A stretch of 64,000 nucleotides of DNA from Actinernus sp. WN-2022 (Eukaryota; Cnidaria; Anthozoa; Actiniaria; Actinernidae): assembly GCA_030867875.1 (NCBI GenBank), contig JAOWCC010001634.1, positions 50,998,021-51,062,020 of the forward strand. The letters are read 5' to 3'. The translations under genes were made by a program, and so were the position numbers. Positions 40,464-52,438 of this stretch are shown here, piece after piece (within the stretch, counting starts at the first letter, position 1; each line of letters begins with the position of its first letter). The notes under the pieces are model-generated. The model ran no database searches and was not told the origin of the DNA. It saw nothing but the letters and a program-made list of their open reading frames with translations.

Positions 40464-40964
40464 GTGAGCACCATTGTCGTGGTGTACGAGTAGTGACCAC
40501 AGGAAGCCCACATGCTTGTTAATATTGAGCGTGAAAATGAAGTGCCACAGCCCTTATATTCAGTGTCGAGTACATCAATTACAGTATTTGTCTTGTTTAA
40601 ATTTCAGTTATTATAGGTATTGTAATCATGTTATCACATAACTGATGCAAGTACTGAAAAGTGCCAAGGGTAATGTTTAATTGATCTGTATGGATAGTCG
40701 CTTTACCGAAGTAAGAAACAGTAGCACAATTTCGAATCTTTAGTTATAAGGTGGTTGCAGTCATTTAGAAGACGTGGTTGCCTACGAGAGGTTCGTAATA
40801 CAGTGTTTGATTGAGAAATCAAATGGTAATTTACACTGAACTAGTCGCTGAGGAGAAGTGGTATGTGAGATGTTGCCGGACTGTGTTAGGTAAAAGGTTG
40901 AGTAACTGTCTGGGGAAAGCAAACTATAATTGTTGTTGTTGTTAGTTCGAGAACAAGATTGTTT

Positions 40965-40979
40965 CACAAAGGCAGCACC

Positions 40980-41018
<39 letters not shown>

Positions 41019-41110
41019 CCGGAGTTTGAACCCGCGACCTCCCGCACGACAGACTGGGGCTTAACCTCTGAGTTAACCCGGAGGCGGTCGTAAAACCAAA
41101 CCAAACCAAA
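40965..41110 (-). mobile_element. tRNA-derived SINE, second family
   Basis: The minus strand reads TTAACTCAGAGGTTAAG (A-box-like), then GCGGGTTCAAACTCC (B-box), then a non-tRNA body ending AGAAGGTGCTGCC. A (TTTGG)n tract precedes the head. Confidence 0.65.
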
Positions 41111-41633
41111 CCAAAATATCACTTATTACTTTCGACAATCAATCGAAAACCGCTCTAATGCAATGAAACTTTTTACTATTTGTTTACTATTTGTGTCTTA
41201 AACTCATCGCAAGCAACTGACAGCCACGTCTTGCGCTAACAGTAAAGGGTCTATGTCATGGTGCTGCGCATGTGCAGTGGAGTCAATGTTCAATTGGTGA
41301 TCGACTACAAACAGTTAAAGTCTCCTTCCTCAATGCTTGATTGGAACGACATGCAATATTTCCCTTGCAGACTGTGTATGCATAGTTTCATGTTTGTATA
41401 TTTGACATGTGCGTGCGTTCAGTTCATATGAACATCAGTAATAGCTGTATCCATCCCGGACTGCGAATAGAACAGCCTCTCACGGGACACAGCCCCTTTG
41501 ACGTGTCAGTTTAGCAACTGGTTTCCTTGCAGTTAGATTTGATTTTTTTACGTTACATATTTAAAACGCTATACATCCGAGTTGAGAGACATTATATTAG
41601 TATTATATCTATAGATGGTTTGCACTCAATCCC
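41111..41633. other. Intergenic DNA without recognised feature
   Basis: No ORF, RNA gene or clear repeat seen. Confidence 0.5.
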
Positions 41634-41753
41634 CGGAGATTCAAATGACAAAGGGCATGGCGGCCATGTTGGTGTACAGAACAAAAGAAGCTAACGAAGA
41701 ATCTATTGTTAACTGTACACCAACATGGCGGCTATGACGTCACGTGCAAAGGG
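41634..41753. mobile_element. GGCGGCCATG-family MITE, copy 4
   Basis: GGCGGCCATGTTGGTGTAC pairs with GTACACCAACATGGCGGC. It ends with TGACGTCACGTG, containing a full palindromic TGACGTCA (CRE). Confidence 0.75.
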
Positions 41754-41831
41754 TCTATTCTGTACGTTGACATTAAACGACTGGTAACACACAGATAACG
41801 GTAACATACTATAACTAGGTTTGTAGTAGAC

Positions 41832-43700
41832 CAGTCACCGCAGGGAATAACAAGGAAGATATTACTCCTGAACCTGTCACCGCAGGGAATAACAAGGAAG
41901 ATATTACTCCTGAACCTGTCTCCGCAGGGAATAACAAGGAAGATATTACTCCTGAACCTGTCACCGCAGGGAATAACAAGGAAGATATTACTCCTGAACC
42001 TGTCTCCGCAGGGAATAACAAGGAAGATATTACTCCTGAACCTGTCACCGCAGGGAATAACAAGGAAGATATTACTCCTGAACCTGTCACCGCAGGGAAT
42101 AACAAGGAAGATATTACTCCTGAACCTGTCTCCGCAGGGAATAACAAGGAAGATATTACTCCTGAACCTGTCACCGCAGGGAATAACAAGGAAGATATTA
42201 CTCCTGAACCTGTCTCCGCAGGGAATAACAAGGAAGATATTACTCCTGAACCTGTCACCGCAGGGAATAACAAGGAAGATATTACTCCTGAACCTGTCAC
42301 CGCAGGGAATAACAAGGAAGATATTACTCCTGAACCTGTCACCGCAGGGAATAACAAGGAAGATATTACTCCTGAACCTGTCACCGCAGGGAATAACAAG
42401 GAAGATATTACTCCTGAACCTGTCACCGCAGGGAATAACAAGGAAGATATTACTCCTGAACCTGTCACCGCAGGGAATAACAAGGAAGATATTACTCCTG
42501 AACCTGTCACCGCAGGGAATAACAAGGAAGATATTACTCCTGAACCTGTCTCCGCAGGGAATAACAAGGAAGATATTACTCCTGAACCTGTCACCGCAGG
42601 GAATAACAAGGAAGATATTACTCCTGAACCTGTCACCGCAGGGAATAACAAGGAAGATATTACTCCTGAACCTGTCACCGCAGGGAATAACAAGGAAGAT
42701 ATTACTCCTGAACCTGTCTCCGCAGGGAATAACAAGGAAGATATTACTCCTGAACCTGTCACCGCAGGGAATAACAAGGAAGATATTACTCCTGAACCTG
42801 TCACCGCAGGGAATAACAAGGAAGATATTACTCCTGAACCTGTCACCGCAGGGAATAACAAGGAAGATATTACTCCTGAACCTGTCACCGCAGGGAATAA
42901 CAAGGAAGATATTACTCCTGAACCTGTCACCGCAGGGAATAACAAGGAAGATATTACTCCTGAACCTGTCTCCGCAGGGAATAACAAGGAAGATATTACT
43001 CCTGAACCTGTCTCCGCAGGGAATAACAAGGAAGATATTACTCCTGAACCTGTCACCGCAGGGAATAACAAGGAAGATATTACTCCTGAACCTGTCACCG
43101 CAGGGAATAACAAGGAAGATATTACTCCTGAACCTGTCTCCGCAGGGAATAACAAGGAAGATATTACTCCTGAACCTGTCACCGCAGGGAATAACAAGGA
43201 AGATATTACTCCTGAACCTGTCACCGCAGGGAATAACAAGGAAGATATTACTCCTGAACCTGTCACCGCAGGGAATAACAAGGAAGATATTACTCCTGAA
43301 CCTGTCACCGCAGGGAATAACAAGGAAGATATTACTCCTGAACCTGTCACCGCAGGGAATAACAAGGAAGATATTACTCCTGAACCTGTCACCGCAGGGA
43401 ATAACAAGGAAGATATTACTCCTGAACCTGTCACCGCAGGGAATAACAAGGAAGATATTACTCCTGAACCTGTCACCGCAGGGAATAACAAGGAAGATAT
43501 TACTCCTGAACCTGTCACCGCAGGGAATAACAAGGAAGATATTACTCCTGAACCTGTCACCGCAGGGAATAACAAGGAAGATATTACTCCTGAACCTGTC
43601 ACCGCAGGGAATAACAAGGAAGATATTACTCCTGAACCTGTCTCCGCAGGGAATAACAAGGAAGATATTACTCCTGAACCTGTCTCCGCAGGGAATAACC
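41832..43700 (+). repeat. 42-bp minisatellite, about 44 copies, open on both strands
   Basis: The unit of 42 bp (ACCTGTCACCGCAGGGAATA plus ACAAGGAAGATATTACTCCT plus GA) repeats with almost only one variable base (CACC/CTCC). Since 42 is a multiple of three, frames stay open: plus strand E-P-V-[TS]-A-G-N-N-K-E-D-I-T-P, minus strand a Leu-rich 14-mer with V/E variation. The variation is conservative (Thr/Ser) only in the plus frame, which continues to a stop at 43732-43734. A coding role is unproven; no ATG or recognised neighbouring exon. Confidence 0.9.
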
Positions 43701-43737
43701 TGCGAGGTTTTACTCTCTTCAGTAAGATCGATTAAGG

Positions 43738-43862
43738 TATGCTAACCGCCGTGGAAACCGAGTAGTAGCTAACGTTTCGAGCGCTAGCCCTTTGAGAGCG
43801 AATGATGAAGCCCGGAACATCAGCTGCTTCTTTCCTACTCGCTCTCCACGCAGGCATACTTT
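43738..43862 (-). mobile_element. Inverted-repeat remnant with decayed hammerhead-like core
   Basis: GGTATGC...CGTGGAAACCGAGTAG at the left mirrors CTACTCGCTCTCCACGC...GCATAC at the right. The minus strand holds AGGGCTAGCGCTCGAAACG, resembling stem II plus GAAA of Penelope-type hammerheads, but the CUGANGA part is mutated. Confidence 0.35.
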
Positions 43863-44593
43863 AATTGACCCTTAAATGATAATATGGCAGTGTTTATCTT
43901 CGAATTCGTTATTGATTGTCTTATTAACTCAAGATTTTTATCCAGTCAGTGCTCTTTTGTTTTTGTTTCACTTGACACAAAACAAGGCAAACTGTAGTGA
44001 TACTCGATCAACAGCCGTCCTGTGTTATCTTGTTACACCTTACTCATCCCGGAAGTCAATAATAAACCATTTCACCTGCCCAGCTCCACGTGCACCATTC
44101 AGTTTAACATACACATCCGCACCGCATACCTAGTGTTTGTCACAGAGCCTATAGAATCTAATTGCTCAGTTAGTAAAATATCATTCCTGCACCTTGATTG
44201 TCTTGCTCTCCAACAAACTTCACAGGCCACAAAAAAAATCACACATTATTTGACCCCGCTCCCATTTCGCCTCCCCCTCCCTTTCCAGAACTAAAAAAAA
44301 TAAAAACGTTTAAAATATACATAATTTAGAATTGCCATAAAAACACTGCAAGTATCTTGGCTTTGTGATAGGATTCCAACAACCAGCTTGACTTGTTTGT
44401 AGGATTCCAACAACCAGTTTGACTTGTTTGCAGGATTCCAACAACAGCTTGACTTGTTTGTAAGTTTACTGAGATGCCATGGAGTGAATGCAATAGAGCA
44501 CCATACACATGCATATTAGAACATGCATGCATCTCGTTGTTATTGCAGTCTCCCTTAGGATTGCTATTCATAGCACTCTCCTCAGGCCATGTG
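43863..44593. other. Downstream flank of eIF4E3, no gene recognised
   Basis: Contains a 3-copy tandem of about 32 bp (AGGATTCCAACAACCAG, TTGACTTGTTTG) at 44369-44461 and probably the eIF4E3 3' UTR. Confidence 0.5.
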
Positions 44594-44670
44594 TTAGTCT
44601 ACATTTGGAAATCCTGGTGGTTTAGTTGGCCGTTGTTTTTGGCCCTCAAAGGCTGAATGAGCTTGGTGTG
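44594..44670 (-). CDS. EIF4E3: eIF4E3 exon 8
   Basis: Acceptor TTAACCAG before 44670, TAA at 44594-44596. Entered with one base from exon 7; encodes [20 protein letters not shown] and four more residues. Human eIF4E3 has a similar HAFEG end. Confidence 0.9.
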
Positions 44671-47600
44671 CTGGTTAATAAGAAAAAGAAATCAAAATTC
44701 AACAACAAGAGTGCATAGCTGTGTTGTGCATGAAACAGTGGGTGTGCTAATGCTACATGTATATTGCACTTCTGACCAAACACAGCATCACACTTACATT
44801 TATAAAATGGATCTTGGAAATCGATATCTGGCAGCAACTCACATACTTTGTCCAAAACCTACAAATACAAATTTTAAAAACTGTGTATGTTAACAGACTA
44901 CAAAGTACAAACAAAGCAATTTTGAAACAGACGAGAAGAAAACAAGACTGCATCGTGTCTTGGGGGTTGAACGACTGTCAGCATGTGACTGGTGACCACT
45001 CAAAGACATAAAATCCACTCTTATCTATTGAATTGATACACAAGGAAACATTAATAGAAATACTTGTGTCTTTCTAATACTCGCAGGCTCTGTTTCAATG
45101 TGTACATACCTTGGCTTGCGATGCTACCACTGCTCTTGTATTCCATATTTGTACAATATCATCCCTGTCACGCATGCTTACACTAATACCACAGACTTCA
45201 TCTCCTGCAGTGATTAATAGACATACCATCAAATATATTCTCTCCAGCGTGATTAGTTGCATCACGTCACGTGACCTGATAACTTCTCCTCTTCAGATAA
45301 CAGTTTTCAGCGAATACACCCCCTGTGAAGTGCTAATTTAATTCCCATAAAAATATTTGACGAATTATAAAGACAATTTAACCTACCATATTTACATGTA
45401 ATGTGGCCTGCAATGATAATGACCTTGGACATTTCCATAAACTGCTCTCCAATGGTTACTGTTTGTATAATAACATTACCTTCACCCATACAAGGTGTAA
45501 ACTGCTCTCCAATGGTTACTGTTTGTATAATAACATTACCTTCACCCATACAAGGTGTAAACTGCTCTCCAATGATTGGTACTGTTTATATAATAACATT
45601 ACCTTCACCCATACAATGTGCAAACTCTGAATTTGTAACGAGACCTGAAACAACCATGCATGGGGGCTGATCAAAGTCAGGACCCGGCTAATCCTCAGAT
45701 CGAATTGGAATTTAAGGTGTTGGTTTTTGCGGAGGGGGGAAAACTGGAGAACCCGGAGAAAACCCTCAGGGCAAGGGCGAGACAAACTCAACTCACATAT
45801 GGCACCGAATCCGGGATTCGAACCTGGGCCACAGAGGTGAGAGGCGAAGCGCTTAAGATCTCGATAAAGGTTCAAAATGGAAAAGTTTCGAAAATGCGTT
45901 TTTTCGCAAATTCTAAATCTAAAAGCCCTAATCTAGCATCACAAAAAAACTCAAACTCTCAAAAAAAATATTTAAAGCTTTGAAAATGCGACTTTCTGAT
46001 TTCCCGCTAAAATGTTTGACAGCTGCTGTCATTAGCTGGGCATGTTATTTCATTCTCGCTATCATGTTATTTTCTGCGCTACTTTTCGTTCGTAAAGATT
46101 TCCTACGTTTATAAGTAGATCTTTCTTGGTGCCGTATTCAAAAAAGAAGAAGAAGAAAAAACACAGCACAATTTAGTTGTAATAATTTAGTTTGTGAGTA
46201 AATTTGGAAGCGGGTGTAAAGTTCTTAGGACAAACAATGGCTGGAGAGATTATACTCAAGTTCCAAGAAGTTAGAATCATCGAAGACTGAAAGTCCACAA
46301 AGAATGAAGCAATAAAGTTTTGTTATCTTCAATCGGCCAAAAATTTAAAGAGAATTCAATGCAGGAAGCTAAGGTTTGCCGGTTTTGTTTCAGCGCGATG
46401 AAAAATTTTAGGTTGATCGAGCTGCGCTTCAGTGGTTTTCCCTGCATGATATTGTTTGCTTACTGTGGTGCCAGTTTTCTGTACCCCCAGGGGTGGGGGC
46501 ATTTGACTGAGTTTTTGTCCCAGGGATGGAACATTTGGTAGCAAAGAAAAGTTGGTGGGGTGGGGAATTAGTTTGTAGAATGAGAGTCAAAATAGCAAAT
46601 TGTATGAGATTTGCACCCGTACCAAGCCCCATAGTGGAGCATTTGACCCCACGGTGGGGCATTTGCAACGTTCTGATACCCTAGAGCCACAACTTATATA
46701 ATTGTACTGTCCAGTTCTGGTTTTAAGACAGTTCGGTTTATAGTTACGGCTTTACACGACAAATCCTGCTCTTCTTTTGACAGTTTCAACTAGCTCGGTT
46801 TCCAAAGTCACATCCAATTCAATTTTAATACGGTATTCTCGGTTTGTAAGTCATATCCAGTTCTGTTTATGGGTATAATTGGTGGTCAATTCGAATGCCT
46901 CTCTCTTCTGAGTTCTGTTATTCTTTTGACGATTTTAACTTTTTCTTCTTGGTCTCTATAAAGTCACATACAGTTCAACTTACGGACGATTTCATTTCCA
47001 TTTCGAATTACAGTCACCATTACACTTAATAAAATCTAAAAAGTAGGGAACAAATAAGATTTGTGTGCGTATATAAACACATAATTTCAACCTCACCAGT
47101 TCTGATTTCCGTTCGCGTTCAAATAAAAGGGTCAATCACTGTTCACTTCCAGATTTTGCGACTCTTGAGTTGAAGTCTTAGTAACGCTCAGCATTGATTG
47201 ACTGGTTTAGTCAAGACTTCCCAGTTGTATAATCTCAAGAGTATTTCAGGATAGGACTTGGCGGTAAACAGCCAACATTGCAAACAATCAAAATCCCTCA
47301 ATTGACCTCCTCACAGTGTGTGATGGTAGAGCATTTCAACAATATCAACAACGCAACACTGCAATCCTATGGCACTTTGATGCAGCAGTACAGCCATTTT
47401 CTTTCAGTTTTCGTGGTTATTGGACCAAAACCATCACTCCTCCTCCGGCCGGCAAGTCCAGCCAGACTAGCTGACTGTGCGACTGGATCGCCACATCCCT
47501 TTCGTAAATGTGAGAATTTTCCATCGAAAGCCCTGTCAGCCCTAGAATAACTGAACATCTTGGTATTTCATTCGAAGAAACCAATAATGGTTAAGAATGG

Positions 47601-50600
47601 CCCCGAATCTTCGCTCCTTTGCTGACTTTGCCTAGCGCCTCCACATACACAGTAAACAACCAAATCCGGCGTGTATCGAATCTGATTGGTTGATCCTGTC
47701 ACGTGTTGGGAATCAAACAATGGGCTCCTGTGTAATCTGATTGGTTACCGGAGCCAAACAGCGACACAAAAAAAATTTTAACTAGCGATTTCTAATAGAA
47801 AGTGAAGTTCTGCGAGTTTGTGGATTTCCTGTAAATGTGTGACATAAATGGAGACCACATTGAAAATCGTTTCAACAATGCTGAACACGCATCACTTAAA
47901 GTGCCCCAAAACCCTTTTGCAATGTTTATATATATGAAACTTTGAAAGGCTTTGAATATTTCTGCGAAGAAATTTGTGGCTTACAGAGAATACACTATGA
48001 TGTTCTATGGTTGTTTGAAATGGTGAAAATTTGACCTTTCCTGACCCATGACCGCGTACGAAAAAGACTGGGTCGATTCCCTATCTTACGTCATCCAATT
48101 CATTCGACTTTGCAATAACTTGAATAAATATTTAGCATTTTGTCTAAAATAGCAGTTTTCTTTACTAAAATCTCACAGACTGTGTATATTCTCTATATAT
48201 CGATGCTGTTGTGATAGAAAGGTGTCATGGACAATAATGCAGTAATGAGGTGACGTAAGATAGGGAATCGACCCAGGCTTTTTCTTACACGGTCATGGGT
48301 CAGGAGTAGAACATCGAGTATTCTCTGTAAGCCAAACATTTCTTCGCAGAAGTACTCAAAACCTTTCAAAGTTTCATATATATAAAAATTGCAAAAGGGT
48401 TTAGGGGCACTTTAAATATCAAAACAAGGTGAGCCCCAATTACTAATATGATCAGAAATTATTCTGCAATAACAATGGACACTCAATATTCTGCAGCCAG
48501 CCTTGGTCTCACTTGAAGAATAATTTGAATCAGTCTGAAGGTGTAGTTTACACACATGCACATATATATTATGTTCTACACTGGACTGTAATCACTGACA
48601 CTTAGTCAGTATTATGGAGACAGCCTTGGTCATGAAAACTGGGATGCAGTTTATGCACATCTGAATAGGGTTGATTGTATTCTATACTAACTTCTATGTA
48701 CTATTTAAAACACTAATTGGAGCGGTATTACAAATGTTGAGAAAACAATTGAAACCTGAGAGGCGTTGATTACTTCTAGTCATAGTATACATGTATATTG
48801 CCAATCAGTAGCGGAAACGAGATAAACAAAATTAAACACTTAATATTTTTGTTTGCGACCGCGTTGGGCCGCTAGCTTGGCACGTTGGTCGCTCATTCGG
48901 TTTGTTCGTTTTGCAAGTCTTGGTGTGCACTCCATTCATTGTTCATACCATTATGAACACTTGCGATTTCTGACTCGAGCCGGCCAAAGGCCTGGCCCGA
49001 GTAATTAGCTGGAATCGACACTATAGCTAACAAGTTTATGTAGAAGTATCGAGCATCGGTGAACTGTATAGCTTTCTCTGTTCTGCGGCTCGTCTGAACT
49101 TTGTAATCGGCCGTGACTGAATACATCATGAATCGCTCTGATTGGCTAATGTTAATGAGATTACCCTTGGAGGCGGTACTTCTTAGTCAACCGTGAAATG
49201 AATCGAAAACCTTTATTGGGCTGTTTCTCGGCTCTTTTTTTCGGCCAAAAACAGAACTTTGTTGAAGTCCAGCGTTTTGTCCAATTTTCCTAAATTTTTC
49301 ACGAGTCGTGGAAAACAGCTGTTTCTCAAATACTGTATCGGGGAATTTTCAAATAATTTTTCGTTCAGGTTTTATGACCTGGTTTGTATCAAAATGGGAT
49401 GAAAAACTACTTTTTCAACTTTGAAAAGGGATAAAATCTGTAATACGCAATATATCAAAAATGCCCGACACAGTATTTGAGTCAACTTAGTTGGGATTCG
49501 AAAGGGCTAATTAAGAAAAAAATTGTTGTTTCAAAGCCTGAAGGGCTGAACTCCTTCTGGCGGACGGAGTCATTTCGCGTAGAAATATATACAACATCTA
49601 CGCTTTTAACTTTTGTTCAAAACGGATTAAATATCAACTTTTTTTTCAATTCAAGACCTTTAAAACGGTATATAGTTCGTCTATGTGGCTTTAATTCCGA
49701 CGTTGCAAGAGCGTTTTTCCGAAATGACACGTCGAACCTTTATCGAGACCTTAACCACTGCACCACCCCGGCTCCCCACTGGTTATTGTTTATATAATAA
49801 CATTACCTTAATGCACCCATAAAAGATACAAACTGCTCTCCAATGGTTATTGTTTATATAATAACATTACCTTCACCCAATACAAGGTACGAACTGCTCT
49901 CCAATGGTTATTGTTTATATAATAACTTTACCTTCACCCAATACAAGGTACGAACTGCTCTCCAATGGTTATTGTTTATATAATAACATTACCGTCACCC
50001 ATACAAGGTGCAAACTGCTCTCCAATGGTTATTGTTTATATAATAACATTACCTTCACCCATACAAGGTGCAAACTGCTCTCCAATGGCAGCCAACAGCA
50101 GTTCCTTCCAAACTCTATCCTGCATTTAAAATATATTGCAATGGGTCATAATCTAATGTACATGAATGCAGAATACATGAACATGACTGCAGGTAATTTG
50201 GTTTAAGAATGATTATTTGTTGATCATATGTCGAATTATGTGTGTTGAGAAGTACATTGTATGTACAGTTGGCATAATTATGTGTGTTGAGGAGTACATT
50301 GTATGTACAGTTGGCATAATTATGTGTGTTGAGGAGTACATTGTATGTACAGTTGGCATAATTATGTGTGTTGAGAAGTACATTGTATGTACAGTTGGCA
50401 TAATTATGTGTGTTGAGGAGTACATTGTATGTACAGTTGGCATAATTATGTGTGTTGAGGAGTACATTGTATGTACAGTTGGCATAATTATGTGTGTTGA
50501 GGAGTACATTGTATGTACAGTTGGCATAATTATGTGTGTTGAGGAGTACATTGTATGTACAGTTGGCATAATTATGTGTGTTGAGAAGTACATTGTATGT

Positions 50601-52395
50601 ACAGTTGGCATAATTATGTGTGTTGAGAAGTACATTGTATGTACAGTTGGCATAATTATGTGTGTTGAGAAGTACATTGTATGTACAGTTGGCATAATTA
50701 TGTGTGTTGAGAAGTACATTGTATGTACAGTTGGCATAATTATGTATGTTGAGGAGTACATTGTATGTACAGTTGGCATAATTATGTGTGTTGAGAAGTA
50801 CATTGTATGTACAGTTGGCATAATTATGTGTGTTGAGGAGTACATTGTATGTACAGTTGGCATAATTATGTGTGTTGAGGAGTACATTGTATGTACAATT
50901 GGCATAATTATGTGTGTTGAGGAGTACATTGTATGTACAGTTGGCATAATTATGTGTGTTGAGGAGTACATTGTATGTACAGTTGGCATAATTATGTGTG
51001 TTGAGAAGTACATTGTATGTACAGTTGGCATAATTATGTGTGTTGAGGAGTACATTGTATGTACAGTTGGCATAATTAGGTAAGATTTGTTTTAAATGAA
51101 ATAACATTGAAGGGACTGCATCCAATAGATGCTGTCCAAGTGAAGTAGTAATGAAGGGCAAGAAGTAGCACACCAACCGTCAAATCCTTTGAACATCTCA
51201 TTTTCCAGTAACCACCATCAGCATTCTCCACATCTTCCCTATGAGGAAAATGGCGAAAATTAGCCATTAATAAGAAACATCATGCTCTAAAAGAGAGTCT
51301 TACAGGACTGTCTTTTTAACAATTAGACTGCAAGTTTGAGGTTTCTACTGGCTGATAGTTGGCGAGGGGCAAAGCCTCAACTCAACTTAATCACATACAG
51401 TCAATAGCAACCAAGAGCAAGTCTTTCCAACTTAGCTGTTGATTATTATCAAAAAACCTATGAAAAATGTTGGAAAATAAGCGATTTTCTAGTTGATTTT
51501 TGTCTTTGCATGCTTTACTAGGCTCCTGCCAGGTTCTTTTACTTCCACCGTGGAATCAGGTTGTAACTTCCGCCGTGTATTTTCACTTCCGCCGTAACTT
51601 TTCTCGATTGTGCAGTGACTTTCTCGGTTTTGCCGTGATTTTATCGCGTATTTGTGCCGTATAGGTTTCTTAATTGTGCCGTCGGATTGGTGATTGTGCC
51701 GTGACTTTGGTGGTTGTGCCGTGACTTTGGTGATTGTGTGGCACTTAATTGTGGGCCACCGTACATTTTAGTCCTTTTTCTGAAATGAAATAATGTTAAC
51801 TTCTGCAAAGAAAGGGGGATTTAGACAAAATTATAATTTTTAATATGCCTGATACAGTTCAATAGGATCATTTGTCTATACAATATGGTGTGTGGGAATC
51901 TCAGAGCCTTTTAAACTTAGCAAGACTGAAACTCTCAAAGCAAGTAAGCAGTAAAATACGTCAAATGACATCTACAGGTCTGAAAGGGTTAAAACTGCCA
52001 TCAATCGGTCAATACATATAAGCCAATCAGATTGTGAGTGTGCCGATCAATATTTAATATACAGGGCCGGGTTGTTCAAACCCCGATTAGTGTTAATCCT
52101 GGATTAACTCTGCACAAAACCTATTGGTTGTCATGGAAATTAACAACCCGGCCCAGGTCTGCACATGACATGCAGACAGTACTTATAAGGACCATGTACA
52201 TGTACTTACCAGATGGGCCTTCTAGATTCTCCTCTCATGCAGTGATAACTTGCTCTTGTACCTAACTCAGTGGCTTTAGGTATATTGTTGAACACACTCC
52301 AGAAACTCTGTAACATTCACATACAGTGGTATCAATTATCATTTCATGTATTATCTAGTACATGTACATCTAATGCAGAGATTCACTATATGGCC

Positions 52396-52438
<43 letters not shown>

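Larger units (their letters stand above)
45857..49750. mobile_element. 3.9-kb TTAA-flanked non-autonomous element inserted in a SINE
   Basis: Ends are GATCTCGATAAAGGTTC (left) and GAACCTTTATCGAGACC (right), with TTAA at 45853-45856 and 49751-49754. The two SINE parts join perfectly once it is removed. No transposase frame seen. It later received a TTAA MITE (47900-48411) and a repeat copy (48416-48775). It lies in eIF4E3 intron 5. Confidence 0.85.

Noticed and set aside
41815..43659. 614-codon minus-strand frame
   Set aside because: Same minisatellite effect; variation is Val/Glu and there is no unique coding flank. The plus frame is the better candidate.
44753..45011. Several overlapping ORFs on both strands
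   Set aside because: Shadows around eIF4E3 exon 7.
50213..51176. Long open frames (286-353 codons) on both strands
   Set aside because: They are translations of an intronic 42-bp minisatellite whose period is a multiple of three.
51530..51750. GTGCCGTGACTTTGGTG repeats as a satellite
   Set aside because: Only a few degenerate copies; no regular period.
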